64,000 bases of DNA, taken from the NCBI GenBank assembly GCA_965247065.1, contig CBDFGN010000006.1:2666001-2730000 (forward strand). The letters are read 5' to 3'. The notes under the pieces are model-generated. The model was given only the letters and a program-made list of their open reading frames with translations, was not told where the DNA came from and did not search any database. How positions within the stretch are numbered: position 1 is the stretch's first letter; each line of letters begins with the position of its first letter. Shown piece after piece: positions 1 through 7,912 of the stretch. The stretch comes from CBDFGN01 sp965247065 (GTDB lineage Bacteria > Bacteroidota > Bacteroidia > Cytophagales > Cyclobacteriaceae). Position numbers and translations under genes: made by a program.

Positions 1-2079
1 GATCTGCTCATGGAGGATCTGACTGTGTTCGAAAATCTTTTCTATGCTGCCAAATTGTGCTTCGGAGATTCTTCTCAGACTGAGATAGAAAAGTTGGTTG
101 TGCAAACCTTGAAGAATTTGGGTTTGACCGAAATAAAAGATCTCAAGGTAGGGTCTCCACTTAAAAAGACTATCAGTGGCGGCCAGAGAAAGAGGGTCAA
201 CATCGGCCTCGAACTGCTTAGAGAACCGTCCGTTCTCTTCGTAGACGAACCTACTTCTGGTTTGTCCTCGCGGGATTCAGAGAACATAATGGACCTCCTT
301 AAGGAACTGTCCCTGAAAGGAAAGTTGATATTCGTCGTTATTCATCAGCCTTCCTCCGATATCTTCAAGATGTTTGACAAGCTCATCATACTTGATGTTG
401 GCGGGTATCAAATCTATTACGGCAACCCGGTGGAGGCTGAGTTCTACTTTAATCAAAGAGTCAATTTGCTTGAAAAGGATAGTGGGACCTGCATTGAGTG
501 CGGAAATATTCGTCCGGAACAGGTATTTAATATTATTGAAACCAAGGTGGTCAATGAGTATGGTCGGCTTACCGATGATAGAAAGATATCTCCCAGTCGT
601 TGGAATAAATTTTTCATGTCACACGGATCAGTACCCGAAGTAGGGACAGTAACAACTGCACCCAAAGTAACCTTAAATATTCCATCCAAAATAAACCAGC
701 TAAGGATTTTTACTATGCGGGATGTATTGTCCAAGCTCAGCAATCAGCAGTACCTGCTCATAAATCTTTTGGAGCCTCCGCTTCTGGCGTTTATTCTGGC
801 TTTCATTATTCGATATTTTCCCACAATCGAAGTCGACTCCAAGGAATACCTGTTCAGCAAGAATATTAATATTCCGGCCTATTTTTTTATCAGTATTATC
901 GTCGCACTTTTCATGGGCCTGATGATAAGCGCTGAGGAGATAATCAAAGACCGTAAAATACTTAAAAGGGAATCCTTCCTGCACCTAAGCCGGTCAAGCT
1001 ATTTGCTATCGAAAATTTTGATCATGTTCGGTTTTTCAGCCATTCAAACGTTCATGTTCGTTCTTATCGGAGATTACATTCTTGAAATAGATGGGATGAA
1101 CATAACCTATTGGATGATTTTGTTCACTACCTCTTGCTTTGCCAATATTCTGGGGCTTAATGTTTCGGCCAGCTTCAATTCGGCAATAACCATTTATATT
1201 CTAATTCCTCTGCTGATCATTCCACAGCTCATGCTAAGCGGGGTGGTGGTTAGATTCGACAAGTTGAACCCGATTTTAACATCTCAACAAAATGTTCCAC
1301 TTATTGGCGACATCATGGCCTCCAGATGGACCTTCGAAGCATCCATGGTAAGCCAGTTCAAAGAAAATGATTTCGAAAGGCTTTTTTACAGGTACGACCG
1401 GATCATGGCCAATTCTGATTACAAGAACATCTATTACCTGCCTCTCATTGCTTCCAGATTAGACTATTGCTTGCACAATCGGGACTCGGATGACCCGAAG
1501 ATCCGCAAGCGGCTGAAGTATAATTTAGAATTGATTGGCAGCGAGTTAAGCAAGGAGCTTAAGGCAGTGGGCAAATCTGATTTCCCTCATGAAGCCTCAT
1601 TTTCAATCGTGAAATTTGATTCAAGCGTATACTACGCTACCGTGCGCTTGATCAATACCCTTAATCAGTTTTATGTCAACAAATTCAAAACGGCGAACAA
1701 GGAAAAGGAAGAGCTGATGGACCAGATGAACGCTACCCCAGACTTACGGGTCGAATTTGATAAATTGAGAAGCGGTTATCAGAATGAAGGCATTGTAGCC
1801 TTTGTGAAAAATACAAACGACACCCATAGAATAGTCGAGGAGAATGGTAGACTAATTCGCAAGATCTTTCCGATTTACATGGACCCTGATCCATCTTTAA
1901 ACCCGGTTGATTATCGAGCGCCGCTGTTCTCCCCGCAAAAAATTTTCTTGGGCTATACGTGGGACACACTTGTTTTTAATCTATTGGCAATATGGGTAAT
2001 GTCATTGGTACTGGTTGTGACTCTTTATCTGGAGACTTTCCGAAAGATGGGCAATCTATTTGGTCGCAGTCTCAATTGA
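1..2079 (+). CDS. ABCG-type ABC transporter, ATPase fused to permease (5' truncated)
   Basis: The reading frame is open to the first base of the window, so the gene starts upstream and Walker A is missing. The first residues (DLLMEDLTVFENL) fit the region just after a Q-loop. Counting from the first visible Met, an ABC signature ISGGQRKR is at 55-62, Walker B VLFVDEP at 75-81 and the H-loop His at 112. Several hydrophobic segments follow (about 255-275, 290-310, 335-420), then a large soluble insert, and a last helix near the C-terminus. The nucleotide-binding-domain-first order matches ABCG/White-type half transporters, which export lipids or hydrophobic compounds. The substrate cannot be read from the sequence. 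The TGA stop at 2079 is 39 bases before the next gene. Confidence 0.9.
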   Translation, partial: DLLMEDLTVFENLFYAAKLCFGDSSQTEIEKLVVQTLKNLGLTEIKDLKVGSPLKKTISGGQRKRVNIGLELLREPSVLFVDEPTSGLSSRDSENIMDLLKELSLKGKLIFVVIHQPSSDIFKMFDKLIILDVGGYQIYYGNPVEAEFYFNQRVNLLEKDSGTCIECGNIRPEQVFNIIETKVVNEYGRLTDDRKISPSRWNKFFMSHGSVPEVGTVTTAPKVTLNIPSKINQLRIFTMRDVLSKLSNQQYLLINLLEPPLLAFILAFIIRYFPTIEVDSKEYLFSKNINIPAYFFISIIVALFMGLMISAEEIIKDRKILKRESFLHLSRSSYLLSKILIMFGFSAIQTFMFVLIGDYILEIDGMNITYWMILFTTSCFANILGLNVSASFNSAITIYILIPLLIIPQLMLSGVVVRFDKLNPILTSQQNVPLIGDIMASRWTFEASMVSQFKENDFERLFYRYDRIMANSDYKNIYYLPLIASRLDYCLHNRDSDDPKIRKRLKYNLELIGSELSKELKAVGKSDFPHEASFSIVKFDSSVYYATVRLINTLNQFYVNKFKTANKEKEELMDQMNATPDLRVEFDKLRSGYQNEGIVAFVKNTNDTHRIVEENGRLIRKIFPIYMDPDPSLNPVDYRAPLFSPQKIFLGYTWDTLVFNLLAIWVMSLVLVVTLYLETFRKMGNLFGRSLN

Positions 2080-2118
2080 GTACCGGACGCAGAACTTATC
2101 GTAGCTAACCAAATCCGG

Positions 2119-2877
2119 ATGTTTTTCGTACTTTCGAAGACCGTCTCAATTCTAATTCAGCCTTTTAGCATCGTAGTCCTGCTGTTGCTGTGTAGTGCGA
2201 TCGTTAGGTCAGTTCGATTACGAAAGATCTTGTTCTGGAGCGGGCTAGGTCTGCTGATCTTCCTCAGCAACAGCTTTGTTAGTAGCGAGGTGATGCGGGC
2301 CTGGGAGATTGAAGCCACGCCATACCAGGAAGTCGGCAAGTACAATGTTGGCATTATCCTGACTGGAGTGACTGAAGCCAAACTGTACCCCGGAGATCGG
2401 GTTTACTTCGCCAAAGGCGCTGATCGCGTTATTCACGCATTTCAGCTGTACAAGCAAGGTCGGATAAGCAAAATATTAATAAGCGGGGGAACTGGAAGCC
2501 TTTTTTATGAGGGTCAATTGGAGGCTCTGAAGCTTAAAGAAGTTCTGAATTTGTTGGGAGTGCCCGACTCTGACCTGATCGTCGAATCAGATTCAAGAAA
2601 TACCTATGAGAATGCGGTTTTCAGTTCCGAAATCATCAGGACAACATTCGCCGATCCGAAATGCCTTTTGATTACATCGGCTTATCACGTGAGACGGGCT
2701 CGCGCCTGCTTTCGGAAAACCGGCCTTCCCGTGGACGTCTTCAGTACCGATTTTCACACCGCGGAGAGGAAATACGGAGGCCTAATCGTGTTCAATTTAG
2801 GAGGAATTCGAAAATGGTCCATACTCTTCAAAGAGTGGGCGGGTTATCTGGCCTACGCTATGGTTGGGTATATTTGA
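2119..2877 (+). CDS. DUF218 (YdcF/ElyC/SanA-like) membrane-anchored protein
   Basis: This 252-residue protein has two N-terminal hydrophobic segments (about 1-25 and 33-55) and then a DUF218 domain. Family landmarks are the opening strand GIILTGV, the ISGGTG loop near residue 120, the ESDSRNTYENA motif near 155-165, and TSAYHVRRARACF near 185-197. DUF218 proteins such as ElyC and SanA are envelope proteins linked to peptidoglycan or lipid-carrier homeostasis, but their reaction is not settled. The domain is expected on the periplasmic side. The gene follows the ABC transporter on the same strand after 39 bases and could be cotranscribed. The family call is firm and the function is open. Confidence 0.85.
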   Translation: MFFVLSKTVSILIQPFSIVVLLLLCSAIVRSVRLRKILFWSGLGLLIFLSNSFVSSEVMRAWEIEATPYQEVGKYNVGIILTGVTEAKLYPGDRVYFAKGADRVIHAFQLYKQGRISKILISGGTGSLFYEGQLEALKLKEVLNLLGVPDSDLIVESDSRNTYENAVFSSEIIRTTFADPKCLLITSAYHVRRARACFRKTGLPVDVFSTDFHTAERKYGGLIVFNLGGIRKWSILFKEWAGYLAYAMVGYI

Positions 2878-2989
2878 GTATTGAGTAGAAAGTATTGATT
2901 GAGTATTGAGAACTATTTATTGAGGTACTGCCACACTGGGTCACTGTTTTACTGTTAACTGTTACTGTTGACTATTTACTGTTCCCTGA
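2878..2989. repeat. Short tandem-like direct repeats between convergent genes
   Basis: The spacer between the convergent DUF218 and rhodanese genes is built from two short words. GTATTGAG-like units recur at the left (2877-2925) and ACTGTT-like units recur at the right (about 2945-2985). No open frame or T-tailed hairpin was seen. It may be a degenerate repeat tract acting as a boundary between convergent transcripts. Confidence 0.45.
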
Positions 2990-3373
2990 TCACTGACAAA
3001 CCGTGTATCCCTTGGCTTGCCAATTTGCAATGCCCCCTTCAAGGTTATAAACCAACTCGAAGCCCATCTCCACCATAGATTTCGAGGCGGCGCTACTTCG
3101 ACCACCGGAGTGACAGAAAACGTAATAGGTTTTTTCCTTATCCAGCTTTGCTAGCTCGAGGTCAAAGGAATCGCTATAGTAGTCTAAATGAATTGAGCCC
3201 GGAATAAAGCCTTGATTAACCTCCTCAGCGGTACGAACATCCAGGATAACCTGATTATGAGTCAGGTTATCGACTACCTTCTGGAGATTTTCCGGAGAAA
3301 TTAGCTTTTGGGCCTGTGTGTTGTTTTGACAGGAAAGGGCAAGTAAGAGAAGATTAAATGCAAAGAAGCGCAT
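2990..3373 (-). CDS. Rhodanese-domain lipoprotein
   Basis: A 127-residue single rhodanese domain with a hydrophobic N-terminus ending in a lipobox-like LALSC (Cys15), suggesting a periplasmic lipoprotein. The domain shows LDVRTAEEV near residue 44, IPGSIHLDY near 57, and the active-site loop CHSGGR at 87-92 with the persulfide-carrying Cys87 present. Single-domain rhodaneses move sulfane sulfur or act in thiol redox chemistry. The neighbouring thioredoxin-fold protein on the same strand, 64 bases upstream in transcription order, suggests a shared periplasmic thiol role, which is inference. The start was chosen for the signal sequence. Confidence 0.88.
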   Translation of the reverse strand: MRFFAFNLLLLALSCQNNTQAQKLISPENLQKVVDNLTHNQVILDVRTAEEVNQGFIPGSIHLDYYSDSFDLELAKLDKEKTYYVFCHSGGRSSAASKSMVEMGFELVYNLEGGIANWQAKGYTVCQ

Positions 3374-3437
3374 TAAATTGAGTTAAAAGTTGGGTAGCCC
3401 TGGAAAATCGGACATGTCCAATTTTACTGAAAACGGA

Positions 3438-3989
3438 TCAGAGAGCTGATTTGTACTGCTTGTTGAATTCTTCCCAGGTCTTGTCCTTAAAATGATCGTC
3501 TCCAAAGAAACGAGCAATGCGCTCAAATTTCTCAACTTGTTGATATCCGGGGATTGGCTGAAGCACTTGCAGTTCCTCATCCATGAATACGACGGTTGGA
3601 TAGCTAAGTTTATTATTCATTAGCGCAGCAGCCAATTCATGATAGCCTCTTCTGCCGCTAGCCACAAATTTATAAGTGTACTCCATGAATTCGATGTCCT
3701 CTTTACCCTCACCGTTTAATTTCACAGAATAGTAGGTTTCATTCATGTACTCAGCTACTTTCTCATTGCTAAACGTAGCCGCATCCATTTTCTTACACCA
3801 ACCGCACCAGTCAGTATATACATCAATAAAGATCTTTTTGGGCTCAACCTTTGATTTCGCGATCGCCTCTTCAAAGGTCATCCAGTCGATTTGAGTCTTC
3901 TTTGCGGTTTTCTCGGGACCATCAAAACTCAGAAGGACTATCAATGAGCCCAACAGAATTGTGGTTAGAAATATCCGGGACTCCTTCAT
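3438..3989 (-). CDS. Thioredoxin-fold protein with CGWC active site, exported
   Basis: A 183-residue protein with an N-terminal hydrophobic segment (about 6-21), then a thioredoxin-like domain. The redox motif WCGWCKKM has Cys62 and Cys65, and the cis-proline segment is LSYPTVVFMD near residue 132. The fold resembles the thioredoxin_7/DUF255-like proteins common in Bacteroidota envelopes. It is likely a periplasmic disulfide reductase or exchanger. It lies just upstream of the rhodanese lipoprotein on the same strand, so a two-gene transcript is plausible. The partner protein is unknown. No signal-peptidase II cysteine is seen, so it is probably soluble or membrane-anchored. Confidence 0.87.
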   Translation of the reverse strand: MKESRIFLTTILLGSLIVLLSFDGPEKTAKKTQIDWMTFEEAIAKSKVEPKKIFIDVYTDWCGWCKKMDAATFSNEKVAEYMNETYYSVKLNGEGKEDIEFMEYTYKFVASGRRGYHELAAALMNNKLSYPTVVFMDEELQVLQPIPGYQQVEKFERIARFFGDDHFKDKTWEEFNKQYKSAL

Positions 3990-4136
3990 GCTATTGAGAT
4001 TATGACGAAATATACCAAAATTACCATAGAATTCCCCTTGCCCGTATCAACAATCGTAATGGGATCACGGTTCAAGTATGTTTAAACAAAATTAATACGG
4101 TTTTTAGAAACATGGTAACCGATTACCTAACAATGT

Positions 4137-4685
4137 ATGACTAGACAAGATGCCATGATCATCCTACAGAGCTTGACGCAAGGGGAGAGTTTGCTTAGAC
4201 ATGCCAGGAGCGTTGAGTTGGTGATGGAGGGTTATGCGCTAAAATTGGGCCAGGACCAAGAGGAATGGGCTATTACAGGCCTTCTCCATGACGCCGATTA
4301 CGAGAAATATCCGGAGGAGCACCCCCAGGTCATAGTTGAAAAGCTTCGGGAATTGGGGGAAGAGAATGCAGCGTATGCTATCTCCGCCCACTATACTAAG
4401 TGGGGTGTTCCACAGCTTAGCCTTTTGGATAAGGCACTATTGGCCTGTGATGAACTAACTGGTTTCATAATCGCTTGCTGCCAGGTGAGGCCGGGAAAAA
4501 TAACTGGTCTCAAAGCCAAATCGGTAATAAAAAAACTAAAACAAAAGAGTTTTGCGGCCAAAGTCGATCGGAACGAGGTTTACCAAGGGGCTCAAATGTT
4601 GGGCGTAAACCTGTCCGTACATATAGATTTCATAATTAGCGTCCTGGAGCGCAATAAGCAGGAGCTTGATATAATTGGGCAATAG
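4137..4685 (+). CDS. HD-domain hydrolase
   Basis: This 182-residue protein carries the metal-binding pattern of HD phosphohydrolases: His22, the doublet His51-Asp52 in TGLLHDADYEKYPEEHP, a later His in AISAHYTKWG near residue 86, and a conserved ACDELTGFI near 108-116. Proteins of this size with the DELTG motif form a widespread HD subfamily of unassigned substrate, probably nucleotides or other phosphate esters. It is cytoplasmic with no signal peptide. It stands alone: the upstream gene is divergent and the downstream 669 bases hold only a small possible gene. Confidence 0.85.
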   Translation: MTRQDAMIILQSLTQGESLLRHARSVELVMEGYALKLGQDQEEWAITGLLHDADYEKYPEEHPQVIVEKLRELGEENAAYAISAHYTKWGVPQLSLLDKALLACDELTGFIIACCQVRPGKITGLKAKSVIKKLKQKSFAAKVDRNEVYQGAQMLGVNLSVHIDFIISVLERNKQELDIIGQ

Positions 4686-4851
4686 GAAATCCTAAGAACC
4701 CATGACCCCTGACCCAATAAGCCGCCATGTTCAGTAATTGAACAATCTAATATCAACTTAGATTTCGGCAACCCCGGTCTTGTGGAGATTCAGTATCTTG
4801 GAAATGTAGGCATGATAATTGCCAATATATTCCTTTGAACGCACAAAGCCC

Positions 4852-4995
4852 ATGGCCAAAAACACTTTTCGGCAGATAATTATCCTTATCGGCATTTTGG
4901 TAGCCCTGATCATCGGCTTGGGACTCTCCGGGCTACTTTCGCATGTGCCTTACGCCGCGGGGCCAGACTTAGGCTTTGATTATTTTCAGGTTTAA
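4852..4995 (+). CDS. Possible small single-pass membrane protein (47 aa)
   Basis: An ATG frame begins MAKNTFRQ, continues with about 20 strongly hydrophobic residues (IIILIGILVALIIGLGLSGLL) interrupted only by Gly and Ser, and ends in a short polar tail FDYFQV before TAA. Basic residues precede the helix and acidic ones follow, consistent with an N-in, C-out small membrane protein. No homologue is recognised and no ribosome-binding site is evident. It could be chance in an otherwise empty spacer. Confidence 0.35.
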   Translation: MAKNTFRQIIILIGILVALIIGLGLSGLLSHVPYAAGPDLGFDYFQV

Positions 4996-5354
4996 TCCCT
5001 GTCGAGTATGCCTTAAACTTGTAAGGCTTGTCGTCTGCGATGCCACTAACCAATAGTCAGCACTCAGGTCGAAAAGAATGCGCATATGCTATATGCTCTT
5101 TTGCTCACCCACGCGCATTTAGCAAAGAACTTCCAAAGACCGAGGACACCACCATTTCTTTGCTTCAGATCACCAAACAAACCCGATCTCCAGTTTTGAA
5201 TTTGTTCATAGCTGGTGTTGGCCCGAGGTTCACCCAATGATAGGGAAATCCCGTTTGGATGAAATCTAAATGCCAATTTTCGCGTTTCATATTCATAAGG
5301 CGGCTGGATTAGAACAATTCGGGTAGTGAATGCGTCAAACCAATAAAAGTTATT
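4996..5354. other. Gene-free spacer upstream of the DUF4197 gene
   Basis: About 360 bases with no convincing gene. A leftward frame of about 95 codons is open across 5064-5366 but lacks an ATG start and any recognised similarity. No terminator or strong promoter match was identified. Confidence 0.5.
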
Positions 5355-6073
5355 ATGAGATCGATTTTCATTTTATTGCCGATTTTTGGGATTTTTGCTT
5401 CAACATCCGAATCTAGTGGTCAATTTTTGAAGGATATAAAGAAGGTCCAAAGCGTTTTTAAAACCGACACAAACTACTCCCAGCAGGAGGCCGGTGAAGG
5501 AATAAAAGAGGCACTGATCAAAGGGATCACAAAGGGTGTTGGCCAAGTTTCGCAATTGGATGGCTATTTCGGAAACCCAAAAATCAAGATCCCCATTCCT
5601 AAGGACGCCCAGATAGTGGAAACCCAATTAAGAAATATGGGTCTGGGAAATGAGGTGGACAAGGCGATCTTGTCCATAAACCGAGCAGCCGAAGATGCTG
5701 CCCAGGAAGCCAAGCCAATTTTCATTGCGGCTATAAAGTCATTATCATTCAAAGACGCTATCAATATTGTGACCGGCGAGCAAAATGCCGCCACTCAGTA
5801 TCTTCAGAGCACTACCTCAGAACCTTTGACTCAAAAGTTTGAGCCGATCATAGAGGCCTCCCTCGAAAAAGTGAATGCACTAAGTATTGGGGGGACCTCA
5901 TTGGCACTTACAATAAGATACCCCTGGTACAGGATGTTAACCCTGATTTAACCGATTATGTTACTCAAAAGGCCCTGGAGGGATTGTTCTTTATGATTGC
6001 CAAAGAGGAAAAATCCATCCGTGAGGACCCTTTGGCTCGCACGTCCGAATTATTGCGCAAGATCTTTGGCTAG
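5355..6073 (+). pseudogene. DUF4197 family protein, disrupted by a -1 frameshift near 5883
   Basis: The frame from ATG 5355 encodes a signal peptide and then a DUF4197-like domain, but ends early at 5951 with an unrelated tail. Shifting frame at 5882-5884 restores a DUF4197-like C-terminus (YWGDLIGTYNKIPLV, then NPDLTDYVTQKALEGLF and a final LARTSELLRKIFG) ending at TAG 6073. One base appears missing in CTAAGT, where CTAAAGT would restore Leu-Lys-Tyr-Trp and give a protein of about 239 residues. The restored stop overlaps the stop of the convergent thioesterase gene by CTAG. DUF4197 proteins are periplasmic and of unknown function. Either a sequencing slip in an A-run or a recent mutation explains it. 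Confidence 0.88.
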
Positions 6074-6792
6074 CACCAGATGGTAGAAGCACGCACCAGC
6101 TCATCGTCGTTTTGATTGACAATCTGGTGTAAATACTGGTTCTTATCCCTCTGGCCGCTCCGTGAGATTATCCCATCCCCCAGAATACTCTCAGCCTTGA
6201 AGACAATATCAAGTCGGCTTAAGCGATGCGTTTCCAGATAATCCTGGGGCAATGATTCAACTAACCACTGAAAATAAGAGATGTTGTTGGCATGCCCGTT
6301 TAAATCGGTCTCCAAGAGTCTAACCTGAAAACGTCTTTCGGGCTGATACTCGGCAAGTTTTTCAATGCTCCCTCTGGGCCGAACCGGTGAGCTTATACGA
6401 CTATCCACCTTTTCAGAAATGAATTTCGGCACCCTCACCCATTTTCTGAGCTTGGTGTTAAATACGAGCCAGGAACTTCGAACCTTTCCGATTATTTTGT
6501 TGCCAATTCTCAACTTGAAATCCCTGAAAACGAAAAGACGCTCTATTCCTGAGGGCCAGGTTTCAATGGTCAAAGTATCTCCATGCAACGGGAGACCGTC
6601 TAAATCAATTTTCATACGAACCAAAACCCACGTTAAATTCTCTTTCAATAATTGATCGATGGATACCCCCAGGTCATTGGCATGGTTCCAAGCGATCTCC
6701 TGGAGAAGGCAAACCAAGGCCGGGATCGTCAGTTGTCGATTATTGTCAACCTCATTGACCCTTATAATAAAGTGTTCAATTCGGGGCTCCAT
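6070..6792 (-). CDS. Acyl-ACP thioesterase (FatA/FatB-like double hotdog)
   Basis: A 240-residue cytoplasmic protein with the tandem hotdog layout of acyl-ACP thioesterases. The N-terminal half includes LTWVLVRMKIDLDGLP and TIETWPSGIERLFVFRDF, typical of the substrate-binding fold. The second half has the catalytic-region motif DLNGHANNISYFQW, with Asp163, Asn165, His167 and Asn169-170. It would release free fatty acids from acyl-ACP, for membrane lipid adjustment or acyl supply. The reading direction is convergent with the DUF4197 gene and divergent from the phosphoesterase 46 bases away, so a bidirectional promoter probably lies between 6793 and 6838. Confidence 0.88.
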   Translation of the reverse strand: MEPRIEHFIIRVNEVDNNRQLTIPALVCLLQEIAWNHANDLGVSIDQLLKENLTWVLVRMKIDLDGLPLHGDTLTIETWPSGIERLFVFRDFKLRIGNKIIGKVRSSWLVFNTKLRKWVRVPKFISEKVDSRISSPVRPRGSIEKLAEYQPERRFQVRLLETDLNGHANNISYFQWLVESLPQDYLETHRLSRLDIVFKAESILGDGIISRSGQRDKNQYLHQIVNQNDDELVRASTIWC

Positions 6793-6838
6793 TCATCCAA
6801 GAATGATTTATATGGATTCGAAATCCGTATTTTGAGAA

Positions 6839-7342
6839 ATGCGAATTGGCCTGATTTCAGATACTCATGGTTTTGTTGATCCCAAAATAAGAAAATACTT
6901 TGTTGACTGTGACGAAATATGGCACGGCGGGGATATCGGAACCCTTGCCGTAGCCGAGGAATTGGAGCAGGTGAAACCGCTCCAGGCAGTTTATGGCAAC
7001 ATTGACGGTCCTGAAATTCGCAACCGATTCAGGAAAGAATTATTTCTGGAGAGGGAGGGATTTAAAGTTCTGCTTACCCATATAGCGGGTGCTCCCCCGG
7101 GATATACGGCAAGGGCCAGGCAGTTAATTTCGAAATGGAAGCCAGAAATATTGGTCTGCGGTCACTCGCACATCCTGAAGATCCAATCGGATCCCAAAAT
7201 GGAAATTCTTTATATTAATCCCGGTGCAGCAGGAAGACAGGGATTTCACCTCATTCGGACCTTAGTCCGCTTCGATTTGGTCCATCACAAAATCCGCGCG
7301 CTGAAGGTTATTGAACTTGGAAAAAGGGCAAGCTCGGGCTGA
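6839..7342 (+). CDS. YfcE/MJ0936-type metallophosphoesterase
   Basis: A 167-residue calcineurin-like phosphoesterase with every metal-ligand block in order: DTH at 8-10, GGD ending at Asp32, GN at 53-54, His81 in LLTHIAG, and GHSH at 108-111. Its length and motif spacing match the YfcE/MJ0936 family of small dinuclear-metal phosphodiesterases that cleave generic phosphodiesters in vitro and whose physiological substrate is mostly unknown. It is cytoplasmic. The gene ends two bases before the stop of the convergent lysine-rich protein gene. Confidence 0.92.
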   Translation: MRIGLISDTHGFVDPKIRKYFVDCDEIWHGGDIGTLAVAEELEQVKPLQAVYGNIDGPEIRNRFRKELFLEREGFKVLLTHIAGAPPGYTARARQLISKWKPEILVCGHSHILKIQSDPKMEILYINPGAAGRQGFHLIRTLVRFDLVHHKIRALKVIELGKRASSG

Positions 7343-7344
7343 AA

Positions 7345-7764
7345 CTACTGGTCTCCTTTTTTGGCGGTTGGCGGTTTGGTGGCTGGCTTTTTTGGTGTGA
7401 CTTTTTTGGTTGACTCCGTCTTGACCGTAGTCTTCTTGGCTGCGGGCTTTTTGGCAGCCGGTTTTTTGACAACTGGCTGGGCTTTACTTACCGGTTTTTT
7501 TTCCGCCGCTACTTTGGTCTTGCCCTGAGCAGTAGTAAGTGTTGCCTCATTAACCTCCGGTCGCTTTTCTACAGGCTTATTCTCGGGCGCCGCTTTGGCC
7601 TTACTAGCAGAGCCTTTTTTGGCCTGTTCAAACTCCTCCTTGATCTTTTCCACATCCACATTCTTCAAAACCGGCTTGGAATTCAGGAATTTAACTTTCG
7701 CCGACCGGTTATTGAATTTGGTCCGGTTGGTCCTTGTTTTTCTTTTTAATCTCGTAACTGCCAT
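7345..7764 (-). CDS. Lys/Ala/Pro-rich histone H1-like basic protein
   Basis: The protein is about 139 residues from the ATG at 7764; a second ATG two codons upstream is equally possible. It starts MAVTRLKRKTRTNRTKF and has a short conserved-looking stretch (PVLKNVDVEKIKEEFEQAKK). The rest is a low-complexity tail of KKPAAKK- and KPVEK-type units, like the AT-hook or H1-like tails of bacterial histone-like proteins. A nucleoid or nucleic-acid-binding role is plausible from charge alone. No globular domain beyond the first 50 residues is visible. The gene stands alone, convergent with the phosphoesterase and divergent from hisS. Confidence 0.75.
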   Translation of the reverse strand: MAVTRLKRKTRTNRTKFNNRSAKVKFLNSKPVLKNVDVEKIKEEFEQAKKGSASKAKAAPENKPVEKRPEVNEATLTTAQGKTKVAAEKKPVSKAQPVVKKPAAKKPAAKKTTVKTESTKKVTPKKPATKPPTAKKGDQ

Positions 7765-7883
7765 CACCATGAATTTTAGGGAGCCGCAAATTTAAACCTA
7801 ATAGGGTAATTTACCGATGATTTAAAAAAATTCTTCGTGGTCAAAACGGATTTAGCCTTCCCCTCCATGCCCGCATTTTTTTG

Positions 7884-7891
7884 TAGTTTTG
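7884..7891 (+). promoter_or_regulatory. Candidate Bacteroidota -7 element for hisS
   Basis: TAGTTTTG matches the TAnnTTTG -7 consensus of the Bacteroidota primary sigma factor exactly and lies 21 bases before the ATG at 7913. No clear TTTG -33 element is seen at the usual distance, so support is partial. Confidence 0.35.
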
Positions 7892-7912
7892 CCAAAATTT
7901 GCAGAACCGGAA

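Noticed and set aside
5064..5366. Leftward frame of about 95 codons in the spacer upstream of the DUF4197 gene
   Set aside because: It has no ATG, runs into the start of a real gene, and shows no recognisable domain. Kept only as spacer.
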